Source: a virus
IMG/VR virus record: IMGVR_UViG_3300011116_000476
Span: 1-27,282 of that record
Reading direction: 5' to 3' (one strand)
DNA: 27,282 nt
The notes under the pieces are model-generated. The model saw only the letters and a list, made by a program, of their open reading frames with translations. It searched no databases and was not told the DNA's origin. Shown here piece by piece: positions 1 to 6,027 of the stretch (the first letter of the stretch is position 1; each line of letters begins with the position of its first letter). The translations under genes and the position numbers were made by a program.

Positions 1-406
1 GCAACGCCTTGGCATCGCGTCGAGCAGCCCCGCGAGTGAACGGGATGAAGTTGCCGCCGCTCGTCTTGAAGCCGTGATGCTGAAACACCGCGTAGAGCGG
101 GCCGCGCAGGAACAGCCGCACGCCGTTCGGGATGTCCTGAATCGTGCCGTTCAAGGACTGGAGCAGGTTGCCCGTGTCCGCCAACGGCGTGCCGCCAGCC
201 CGGTAGTGGGGCAGATCGACTTGCTTGCGGTTCTTGCCACGGCCCTTCCAGACCTTGATGCTGGCCGTGTCAGCCCACAAGCGAGCGTAGCCGCCCACAT
301 CCGCGCCCCGCGTGCGGATGCGCCGCTTGGCCTGCATGACTAGCACAAGGGCCACATTGGCCCCCTTGCTGCCGAGCCGCCGGAGCAGTTCGCTTCCCAA
401 ATCCAT
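1..406 (-). CDS. Partial head-tail connector / tail-completion protein (HK97 gp10 / Mu gpG-like)
   Basis: The gene starts at ATG 406 and stays open to the window edge, so about 135 N-terminal residues are visible (MDLGSELLRRLGSKG...) and the C-terminus is missing. The visible part has a basic N-terminal helix, then DTGNLLQSL, then VRLFLRGPLYAVFQHHG. The order DTG-x-L-x-x-S-(I/L), beta strand, YA-x-x-x-x-x-G is typical of gp10/gpG-type proteins, which join or finish the head-tail connection. Its ATG overlaps the upstream stop (TAATG), so translation is probably coupled. Its place after capsid and gp36-like genes fits the role. The family call is from motif pattern and position, not a search. 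Confidence 0.7.
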   Translation of the reverse strand, partial: MDLGSELLRRLGSKGANVALVLVMQAKRRIRTRGADVGGYARLWADTASIKVWKGRGKNRKQVDLPHYRAGGTPLADTGNLLQSLNGTIQDIPNGVRLFLRGPLYAVFQHHGFKTSGGNFIPFTRGAARRDAKAL

Positions 407-897
407 TAGTACGCCTGCGTGCGCCGGGGCGGATAGAAGGTGTCATCCGAGGCCATGTGAAGGCTTCCCCGCGTGGTGGCCGATATGACGGCCACAGAGG
501 CCGTCCCAGCCCCTCGGTTGGCATCCACGGCAAACACTCGCTTGCCGTCTCGGAGTGCGCCTAGAGCCTCCTGCGCCCTATTGGCCTTCGCCTTGACCGA
601 CTCCGGCACATCTCCGCCGCGCCGCTCAAACAGGAAGCACAAGGCCAAATCCGCCACGAGGCCGCGCACAAGCGCATTCCCGTCCGTAGCCAGAGCCTCT
701 AGTTCGGCGACCGTGTAGGCGTTTGACCGAGTGGCTGCGCTCGCCACCTCCTCGCCGCCACGAAGCAGGGCTTCCGTGATGATGTCCGATGACGAAATCG
801 TGCCGTCCGCGTTGGTGTCGGTAGCCAGTTCCTTCAGCAGTCGCTCGTCGGCGTATCGAATGAAGAGCGTGTTGGACAGCAGTTGTGCCATTGCCAT
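406..897 (-). CDS. Head completion / connector protein, DUF1320 (Mu gp36-like), with EF-hand-like loop
   Basis: 163 aa. Mu gp36 (DUF1320) proteins sit in the head-tail connector region of Mu-like virions. Family-like features are the opening TLFIRYADERLLKEL, a helical middle with ALVRGLVADLALCFLFERRG, and the late segment KANRAQEALGALRDGKR. Residues 27-38 (DTNADGTISSSD) form a 12-residue EF-hand/dockerin-like calcium loop with acidic or polar residues at 1, 3, 5, 9 and 12 and Gly at 6. The start is ATG 897, preceded by GGAGG about 8 bases upstream; a second in-frame ATG lies at 891. It follows the capsid gene after a hairpin and overlaps the next gene by one base. Confidence 0.75.
   Translation of the reverse strand: MAMAQLLSNTLFIRYADERLLKELATDTNADGTISSSDIITEALLRGGEEVASAATRSNAYTVAELEALATDGNALVRGLVADLALCFLFERRGGDVPESVKAKANRAQEALGALRDGKRVFAVDANRGAGTASVAVISATTRGSLHMASDDTFYPPRRTQAY
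784..819 (-). other. EF-hand/dockerin-like Ca-binding loop in the gp36-like protein
   Basis: Codes for residues 27-38 of the gp36-like protein. Positions 1, 3 and 5 of the loop are D, N and D, position 6 is G, position 8 is I and position 12 is D, matching the canonical pattern except that position 12 is Asp rather than Glu. Calcium binding is inferred from pattern only. Confidence 0.5.
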
Positions 898-918
898 TGG
901 TCAGTCCTCCATGAAATA

Positions 919-947
919 GGGCCGCCCCGGTGTTAGCGGAGCGGCCC
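919..947 (-). terminator. Intercistronic hairpin after the capsid gene
   Basis: Inverted repeat between the capsid stop and the next gene: 7-bp stem GGGCCGC/GCGGCCC, one mismatch, then CCG/CGG around a 7-base loop. On the minus strand it is followed by CTATTTCA, a weak U-tract. It could be a leaky terminator or an mRNA-stabilising hairpin that sets capsid expression above its downstream neighbours. Confidence 0.5.
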
Positions 948-969
948 TGAAGTGCAGAGTCAGAGCCGA

Positions 970-2013
970 TCAGGAGTTTGCGTCGGCGATGTACAGACCC
1001 GACAGAGAAGTCGTCAGCACGGTTGCGCTGTTGTCGGTCACGCTGCCGCGCACGCGACGGTTCCACGGATCGTCCATGGTCTCCACGGTCATGTCCTCGT
1101 AGGCGAAGATAGTCGCCGTCGAGAATGACGGGCCTTCGTTGCCGACCAGACCGCCGGGACGGCTCACGAACACCATGCCGGGAGCAGACTCCGTGCCGTA
1201 GAGGAAGCCACGCGCATCGGTAGCACCCTTGCGACTAGTGACGCGAACGGTGTCATCGACCACCACGCCGCCCAGACCGAACAGCGTCTGCGGCAGACCG
1301 TAGGCGGCGAAGGTATCGTCGCCCTTCAAGAACGAGAATGCGGCAGGGTAGTTCTTCACATAGTCACGCACACCCGCGCTGGTCGCCATGATGCGAGCCG
1401 TGATCGGGTTGACCACCAGCAGAATGTCCTTCGGAGACACTGCGCCAACCGTGTTCTGCACGATTCGCTCAATGGCCGCACGGATGATCTTCTGCACACC
1501 ATCGGGATCGGTGGTGATGTCAACGCCAGTCACGAGATTGGTTGCGGCTGCGTAGTAGTTCTGACTGCCGCCGCTGGTGTTGTAGTTGCTGCTCTTGGTC
1601 AACTCCGTTGCCATACGCAGCGAACGGTGAGTCATCATTTTCGCCGCCGCGATGCGCGCATGGCTCGCCACGATATCCCACTGGGCCTGCCGAGCAGTCT
1701 CCTGCGGAATGTTGAACGAGGTCTGGAAACGCTGCGTGGTGAACTGGTTGAACTCAAAGTCCGAGTTGATGCCAGTCGGACGATCCTCACCCAGAGGCCA
1801 TTGGAGATCCTGCGTGGTGACCACGCGAGCCGTCTCCTGCTCGTCGATGCGGAGGTAGTAGCCGCTTTGCTGTTGCACGGGCACGATCTGCGCGTACTGC
1901 GTGATGGGGAAGCGGTTGACGCTGCGAGTGAACTCAATCTGGATCTGCCCGGTAGCGGCAGAGAAAGTGGGGACGAAGGTATTCAGTCCACCACCAACAC
2001 CGTATTCAGCCAT
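970..2013 (-). CDS. Major capsid protein (lambda gpE / Mu gpT-type)
   Basis: 347 aa, normal size for a HK97-fold coat protein. Supporting segments are QTSFNIPQETARQAQWDI (spine-like helix region), ARIAAAKMMTHRSLRMA, AIERIVQNTVGAVSPKDILL, VNPITARIMATSAGVRDYVK and a C-terminal YGTESAPGMVFVSRPGG...VETMDDPWNRRVRG region, the usual coat-protein order. It lies downstream of the protease-scaffold and a decoration-like gene. Residues 5-15 (GVGGGLNTFVP) are identical to a motif at the protease/scaffold junction. ATG 2013 has a strong AAAAAGGAG 9 bases upstream. A four-codon out-of-frame ORF (ATGACAAATGGCTGA) overlaps this start. No obvious cleavable N-terminal delta domain is present. Confidence 0.88.
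   Translation of the reverse strand: MAEYGVGGGLNTFVPTFSAATGQIQIEFTRSVNRFPITQYAQIVPVQQQSGYYLRIDEQETARVVTTQDLQWPLGEDRPTGINSDFEFNQFTTQRFQTSFNIPQETARQAQWDIVASHARIAAAKMMTHRSLRMATELTKSSNYNTSGGSQNYYAAATNLVTGVDITTDPDGVQKIIRAAIERIVQNTVGAVSPKDILLVVNPITARIMATSAGVRDYVKNYPAAFSFLKGDDTFAAYGLPQTLFGLGGVVVDDTVRVTSRKGATDARGFLYGTESAPGMVFVSRPGGLVGNEGPSFSTATIFAYEDMTVETMDDPWNRRVRGSVTDNSATVLTTSLSGLYIADANS
1969..2001 (-). repeat. GVGGGLNTFVP motif, copy in major capsid N-terminus
   Basis: Codes for capsid residues 5-15. All eleven residues match the copy at 3161-3193, but seven of the eleven codons differ at third positions. This shows conservation of the peptide rather than a recent DNA duplication. Confidence 0.85.
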
Positions 2014-2053
2014 TTGTCATTTCTCCTTTTTGTTTGCTTGTTGGGCTGTTGGA

Positions 2054-2455
2054 TCAGGCGAAGCGAGCGAAGCCAGCGATGCGCTGGATACGGATGATGG
2101 TTCCAGATGCCGCGCTCTGAAGTGCCACATAGCCGTTGTAGTTCAAGCCCGAAGTGCTGGACTGCGTGATGGCCTTGCCATTGCTGTCCGATTCCACCAT
2201 CGCGCCACGAGTGATGTTGCCACCAGCCTCAACCAGCACGACATCGCCACCCTGAAGGGTGATGGGGTCGCCAGTCTCCGCGTGATTGCCGCTGTTGAAA
2301 GCCTTGGTACTGCCATCGCTCACGCCAAGAACCGGAGTGGTGATGCTAGTAGCCTGAATGCCCGTGTCATCAGCAGTAGTGTCAGGCTTGACGAAGCGGT
2401 AGGGCAGAATCGTGCCGCCCGCGATGAGTGCCGGAGTGTCAGAGAAAGATCCCAT
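2054..2455 (-). CDS. Head decoration / capsid cement-like protein
   Basis: 133 aa, small and beta-rich: GGTILPYRFVKPD, TPVLGVSDGS, ITLQGGDVVLVEAGG, ITRGAMVESDSNG and a C-terminal strand TIIRIQRIAGFA. The pattern of a tolerated-start strand, a GVSDG turn and a G-D-x-V-x-V-x-x-G-G repeat resembles DUF2190-type decoration proteins that stabilise the expanded capsid. Position between protease-scaffold and major capsid is where such genes usually lie. ATG 2455 is preceded by AAAGGA about 11 bases upstream. Assignment rests on pattern and synteny. Confidence 0.7.
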   Translation of the reverse strand: MGSFSDTPALIAGGTILPYRFVKPDTTADDTGIQATSITTPVLGVSDGSTKAFNSGNHAETGDPITLQGGDVVLVEAGGNITRGAMVESDSNGKAITQSSTSGLNYNGYVALQSAASGTIIRIQRIAGFARFA

Positions 2456-2473
2456 TGTCTTTTGTCCTTTCGA

Positions 2474-3136
2474 TTAGGCCTTCTGGCCCGTGTACTTTGC
2501 GAACAGTTGCTTGAACTTGGCGAGGTCGCCAGCGGCCTCATGCACCGCACGAGCGGTCGCCACCTTGGGGTCGAGGGTTTCGCCACCCTCATCGGTCACG
2601 GTGTGCTGTGCCACGGTCGGCACATTCAGCGGCAGGCGAGCCATAGTGGCCTTCCAGAACGCGATCTTTGCGCCGGGGTTGGCAGCGTCCGACAGTTCCT
2701 CCACCATGCTGTTGCGGAACTTGGAGCAGCGGTAGCCGTCGCGGATCATGGCATCGACTTCCTTGCCGAACCGCTCCAACTTCAACTGCTTCTCCAGTTC
2801 CTGCACGCGTGCGAACAGAGCCTTCGTGGACTTGTCACCCTTGCTCATCTTGGCCTTTCCGCCGTAGGCGGCTTCCATTTCCTCTTCGTCTTCCTCTTCC
2901 TCGCCCTGATGCGAGCCAATATCGACATGCACGCCGTCAGCGAAGTTCTCCTCGTCCTCGTCGCCATCGACGGGGCCAGCGAACTCCATGCCGTCAGCAG
3001 CCATCGCCTCGGCATCGGCCTCCTCGGCCATCTTGTCCTCGTCCTCGTCGGCCTCGCACTCCATAGCGGCAGCGGCCTCAAGAGCCTTCTTGGCCTCCTC
3101 GTCGGCTTCCATCTTCTTCTTCATCTTGCTTGGCAT
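2474..3136 (-). CDS. Possible nested scaffold protein (internal start)
   Basis: In-frame ATG at 3136 (Met200 of the protease-scaffold) is preceded by AAAAGGAAGAAC, giving AGGA at a usable 6-base spacing. Translation would yield a 220-aa free scaffold beginning MPSKMKKKM, with the acidic region and C-terminal coiled-coil but no protease. Lambda Nu3 and similar scaffolds are known to be made this way from a start inside the protease gene. Whether this one is used is inference. Confidence 0.45.
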   Translation of the reverse strand: MPSKMKKKMEADEEAKKALEAAAAMECEADEDEDKMAEEADAEAMAADGMEFAGPVDGDEDEENFADGVHVDIGSHQGEEEEDEEEMEAAYGGKAKMSKGDKSTKALFARVQELEKQLKLERFGKEVDAMIRDGYRCSKFRNSMVEELSDAANPGAKIAFWKATMARLPLNVPTVAQHTVTDEGGETLDPKVATARAVHEAAGDLAKFKQLFAKYTGQKA

Positions 3137-3733
3137 GTTCTTCCTTTTGGTTCCTGCGGACGGGACGAAGGTGTTGAGTCCTCCGCCGACGCCAATTTCA
3201 TCAAACTTTTCCTTGGAGTCAATAGAAACGCGCACCACTCCAAGAGGACGCTCAAAGACCACCTTTGAGCCGTGCTTCGTGAATCGTGTGTCGGGCAGCG
3301 GCCTGCGCGGGGTATCACGCCCGAGCAACGCCACCTCCGACAAGTGATTGTCCTTCCAAATCTCTGCGCTGCGCCGGGGAAATGCGTTGGTCGCAAGCAG
3401 CGACTCAAACGCCTCCTTGGGCATCTCGACATCGCCGACCACATAGGCAACGCCGTTGCGCTCCTCGTAGCGAACGGAAGTGATGTCTCCGACCGCCTCG
3501 GGCCTTGTGGGCTTGCCGTCCTTCTCATGCTCAATGACTAGTTTCGGGCGACTGCCGCGCTGGATGAACTTCCCAGTACGCGAAACGATGTCGCGCACCT
3601 TGCGATTGTCGTAGGACTGCATGGCCTCGTCATCGTCCGAGTCGATGGACGGATCGAAGCCCATGAACAACTCAAGGTTCTTGATGCGAACCTTGCCTTC
3701 TTCGGTCTTCTCGACGGTGTGGGATGCGGGCAT
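2474..3733 (-). CDS. Prohead protease fused to acidic scaffold protein
   Basis: 419 aa in two parts. Residues 1 to about 175 look like a prohead serine protease: a strand with LVIEHEKDG supplies a candidate catalytic His, and FPRRSAEIW followed by LSEVALLGRDTPRRPLPDT supplies the candidate Ser and the usual downstream strand. Residues 181-191 carry GVGGGLNTFVP, shared with the capsid N-terminus. From Met200 the protein is scaffold-like: lysine-rich start, a very acidic stretch rich in E/D, then a coiled-coil (ALFARVQELEKQLKLER) and a helical C-terminus. Start chosen at ATG 3733, two bases after the upstream stop. A TTG at 3766 would also be in frame but is less likely. Scaffold may also be made alone from ATG 3136. 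Confidence 0.82.
   Translation of the reverse strand: MPASHTVEKTEEGKVRIKNLELFMGFDPSIDSDDDEAMQSYDNRKVRDIVSRTGKFIQRGSRPKLVIEHEKDGKPTRPEAVGDITSVRYEERNGVAYVVGDVEMPKEAFESLLATNAFPRRSAEIWKDNHLSEVALLGRDTPRRPLPDTRFTKHGSKVVFERPLGVVRVSIDSKEKFDEIGVGGGLNTFVPSAGTKRKNMPSKMKKKMEADEEAKKALEAAAAMECEADEDEDKMAEEADAEAMAADGMEFAGPVDGDEDEENFADGVHVDIGSHQGEEEEDEEEMEAAYGGKAKMSKGDKSTKALFARVQELEKQLKLERFGKEVDAMIRDGYRCSKFRNSMVEELSDAANPGAKIAFWKATMARLPLNVPTVAQHTVTDEGGETLDPKVATARAVHEAAGDLAKFKQLFAKYTGQKA
3161..3193 (-). repeat. GVGGGLNTFVP motif, copy at protease/scaffold junction
   Basis: Codes for residues 181-191 of the protease-scaffold protein, nine residues before the internal scaffold Met. Identical peptide to capsid residues 5-15, with synonymous codon differences. 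Confidence 0.85.
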
Positions 3734-3735
3734 GG

Positions 3736-4239
3736 TTAGATATTGCGCGCGATGCTCTTTGCCCAATTCACGATTTCACCAATCGAAGCGGTTGACACCC
3801 AGTCCCAATGGTCTGCGCTATCAAACTCTGGCTGCATGATGATCTTTGCATATTTGCCGAGTTCAGCAGATCGCCGCACACGCTCCTTAGCATTGTCGTA
3901 TCCACTCGCCCAAAACCGCTCCTTGCGGCCCTTGCCGAAGTAGAAGCGATCCTCGACCTTGAACCGCGCCTTCGCGCCGGGGCGGGAGAAGCCGCGCAGA
4001 AGATCAGAAACGGCATCTTTCTTCGTAGAGATTCCTTCCGCCTGTTGCTTCAGCATTTCGATGTTGCCCGTGGAAATCTGTCGCAATCCACGAAGATCAT
4101 CCCATCGGTAAAGAGAACCAAAGTTCGGGCCGATGTGGGGCATGGAATCAATCTTCCATTGATCTTTACCGATCTTGGCGGTGTATTCCTCAATCGGCTT
4201 GCCATGCTTTGTCGTCTTGGTCACTTTCCAGTTAGCCAT
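3736..4239 (-). CDS. Head-cluster protein with GxxxRF linkers (unknown function)
   Basis: 167 aa, family not recognised. Residues 1-80 form a module with WKVTKTTKHGKPIEEYTAKIGKD and a helical part. Residues 84-93 (FSRPGAKARF) and 101-109 (FGKGRKERF) are two GxxxRF linkers of the kind repeated in the next upstream protein. Residues 110-167 form a second module with a helix (NAKERVRRSAELGKY), a strand and a C-terminal helix. The start is ATG 4239 with a strong GGAGGTGAAGA before it, inside the upstream gene (8-base overlap). Placed between the gpF-like and protease genes, it may be an internal or accessory head protein; that is inference from position. Confidence 0.72.
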   Translation of the reverse strand: MANWKVTKTTKHGKPIEEYTAKIGKDQWKIDSMPHIGPNFGSLYRWDDLRGLRQISTGNIEMLKQQAEGISTKKDAVSDLLRGFSRPGAKARFKVEDRFYFGKGRKERFWASGYDNAKERVRRSAELGKYAKIIMQPEFDSADHWDWVSTASIGEIVNWAKSIARNI

Positions 4240-4978
4240 TCTTCACCTCCACATTCCAGTAGCGTCCGATGGACTGCACCGGAGCCGTTGCGCTGTAGCC
4301 GCTGCCCGCCACGCGGCGAGCGAAGTTCCCGGCCACATCCGCGTCCTCAAACGAAATGACCAGCGCACCGCCGCCAGTCTCCACCGCACGCCATCCGCCC
4401 TCGGGCATCTGCTTCTCGGAGAGCAACTTGCCAAGCATGGGCGAGGATGAGGCTTCGGCGAAGTTGCCACGGTTCAGGCTTGAAGCGTCAAACCGCTCGG
4501 GCTGGCCGAGGCGGGATGAACGGGTCTTTGATGCCAAGACAAAGAATGTTCGACTAGATGGCGATTGATATACGCCCGCAAGTCCATGCTTGTCGCTAAA
4601 CGCTTGCGCTTGCGTTGCGTTTGCAAACTGAACCGCATCGCCATCATCCCATGCAGCCACAACCGCTCCACTGTTCAGTTTCTTGCTGTTTCCGGAATAT
4701 GAACGCGCAAACCGCTCGGGCTGGCCGGGGCGGGAGAACCCCGTGTATGGCTTCGACAGATCAAGAATCTGCACGCGAAACGAATGCCATCCGTCCTTGG
4801 CCGCTCGTCGCTTGATTTCGTCCATCTGCGCGGGAGTCTTGGCCTTCGTTGAAAGAACTTCTTCGTGGAGTCGATCAGTTTCGCCCTTCGGAAGTCCCCA
4901 AAGCACATACTCCTTTTCAAACCGCTCGGGCTGGCCGCTCTTGCCGAAGTAGAACTTGTCCTCTGTCTTGTTGGTCAT
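4232..4978 (-). CDS. Beads-on-a-string protein with three GQPERF linkers (unknown function)
   Basis: 248 aa, family not recognised. The linker FGK/FSR/SSR-x-GQPERF occurs at residues 11-20, 81-90 and 154-163, 70 and 73 residues apart. Each is followed by a small alpha/beta module: module 1 has YVLWGLPKGETDRLHEEVL...GWHSFRVQILDL; module 2 has VVAAWDDGDAVQFANATQAQAFSD...RTFFVLA; module 3 has GGGALVISFEDADVAGNFARR...YWNVEV. Modules 2 and 3 share a strand-helix-strand-strand outline somewhat like SPOR domains, though similarity is weak. Starts at ATG 4978, overlapping the gpF-like stop by four bases (ATGA). The linkers are encoded by an exact 20-bp repeat. Confidence 0.75.
   Translation of the reverse strand: MTNKTEDKFYFGKSGQPERFEKEYVLWGLPKGETDRLHEEVLSTKAKTPAQMDEIKRRAAKDGWHSFRVQILDLSKPYTGFSRPGQPERFARSYSGNSKKLNSGAVVAAWDDGDAVQFANATQAQAFSDKHGLAGVYQSPSSRTFFVLASKTRSSRLGQPERFDASSLNRGNFAEASSSPMLGKLLSEKQMPEGGWRAVETGGGALVISFEDADVAGNFARRVAGSGYSATAPVQSIGRYWNVEVKNG
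4489..4508 (-). repeat. 20-bp GQPERF-coding repeat, copy 3 of gene
   Basis: Exact copy of CAAACCGCTCGGGCTGGCCG (plus strand), coding for GQPERF at residues 158-163 of the 248-aa protein. The other two copies are at 4708-4727 and 4918-4937. Confidence 0.9.
4708..4727 (-). repeat. 20-bp GQPERF-coding repeat, copy 2 of gene
   Basis: Exact copy of the same 20-mer, coding for residues 85-90. The bases just beyond it (GCCGGGGCGGGAGAA, plus strand) also recur in the neighbouring 167-aa gene near 3975-3990, linking the two genes. Confidence 0.9.
4918..4937 (-). repeat. 20-bp GQPERF-coding repeat, copy 1 of gene
   Basis: Exact copy of the same 20-mer, coding for residues 15-20. The adjacent CTTGCCGAAGTAGAA (coding FYFGK) is also found at about 3930-3944 in the 167-aa gene. 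Confidence 0.9.
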
Positions 4979-6027
4979 CGTTTGAATCCGGGATCGGGGT
5001 AGTCGCCTCTGTCGATGATGCGTTGCCGTGCTGCGTTATACCGCGCAAGCGCAGCACGATCTAGAGATTCGTCCTTGCGGATGAAGCCCATACGCTTGGC
5101 CTCGTCAAAGGTCACAGGCTCTAGCGAGCCTCGGCAGTTGAAGCCATTGGGCGGCACAAGCCCCTGCGAGCGCATATCGGCAGCCGTGGCGATGTACCCA
5201 TCCATCTGCCAATGTGCGCCGGGGTTCTTGCTCTTGCCCTTGGGTCGATACACGCCGCCGGGTGCGCCGCGTGTCCGGCTGTCGTGAATCTCGACCAGTC
5301 GCACGAGCGGTGCCCACCGCGCAACCGCAGGACTGTCCATCGTTTCTACTGTCGCTTCGTTGTACGCCGTGGCCGTGTTCGTGCGGTAGACAGTCTCCAG
5401 CCGCGCCGATGTCATTCCGATGATGCCTTCGACCTGCGCCCGCCGAATAAAGGAAGATAAACTTCCAGTTTTTAGCCCCTTGGGAATCGACTGGTTCACC
5501 ATCGCCTGCGCGATCAGGTCGCGGATGCGGCGTGCCTGCGCCTCGGTCGCCCCCTTGACGCGGAACGAGCCAGAGAGCGCGTCCTGCAACGCCTCCAGAC
5601 GCTTGGACAGGTCGCGGATGGCTTCCCGGCTCTCGGCCTTGGCGATGCGCTCGGCCAGCCGTCGCATCTTGGCGCGGATGCGCCGCACCTCCAACCACGA
5701 GCGCGGGATGCGGTTCCTGAAAGCCAGCACGGCCTTCCAGTATGCCCCGGGGCCAAATCCGCCCGGATCAGCCGCAAAGGTGTCAGGACGCTCCTCCGGC
5801 CATTCCTCGGCCTCCCAATCGGCTCCCTGCTCCTTGGTGGCCGCGTGCGCCTGCGCCGAGCCTGCAAGGGCCGTCAGGGTCATCACCTGCCCTAGAACCT
5901 CGCCGTATCGCTCCCACGCTTCGGCGGCATCCTCCGGCTCGCCACGCACTTGCGCGGCTAGGGCAGCGAGATACCACCGCCGGACATCGGCAAGTCCGCG
6001 CCTGTAGATGCGCTCAAACTCGGTCAC
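4975..6027 (-). CDS. Head morphogenesis protein, Mu gpF / SPP1 gp7-like
   Basis: 350 aa. Residues 1-190 are helical and charged. The C-terminal part carries the Mu gpF hallmark: YRTNTATAYNEA, VRLVEIHDSRTR, PGAHWQMDGYIATAADM and PPNGFNCRGSLEPVT, the conserved H/D, G-x-H/W and NCRGS motifs. The family acts with the portal in early head assembly, and some members enter the head as minor proteins. Starts at GTG 6027, overlapping the portal stop (GTGA), and ends overlapping the next start (ATGA), so it sits in a tightly coupled portal-gpF-accessory block. Confidence 0.88.
   Translation of the reverse strand: MTEFERIYRRGLADVRRWYLAALAAQVRGEPEDAAEAWERYGEVLGQVMTLTALAGSAQAHAATKEQGADWEAEEWPEERPDTFAADPGGFGPGAYWKAVLAFRNRIPRSWLEVRRIRAKMRRLAERIAKAESREAIRDLSKRLEALQDALSGSFRVKGATEAQARRIRDLIAQAMVNQSIPKGLKTGSLSSFIRRAQVEGIIGMTSARLETVYRTNTATAYNEATVETMDSPAVARWAPLVRLVEIHDSRTRGAPGGVYRPKGKSKNPGAHWQMDGYIATAADMRSQGLVPPNGFNCRGSLEPVTFDEAKRMGFIRKDESLDRAALARYNAARQRIIDRGDYPDPGFKR

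Noticed and set aside
2017-2032. Four-codon ORF overlapping the capsid start as a regulatory leader peptide
   Set aside because: ATGACAAATGGCTGA is probably chance: the SD is better placed for the capsid ATG, and a four-codon frame gives no testable coding signal.
1901-3268. Long plus-strand open frame (455 aa) opposite the capsid, decoration and protease genes
   Set aside because: It is antisense to three well-supported genes with their own SD sites, has no SD or domain of its own, and its sequence is the typical product of high-G+C reverse frames.
3734-3766. TTG start at 3766 for the protease-scaffold
   Set aside because: It would overlap the upstream gene by about 30 bases and uses a rare start; ATG 3733 sits two bases after the upstream stop, as other genes here do.
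4232-4978. Calling modules 2 and 3 of the GQPERF protein SPOR domains
   Set aside because: Only the strand-helix-strand-strand outline agrees; I see no convincing SPOR signature residues, so this is left as a resemblance.
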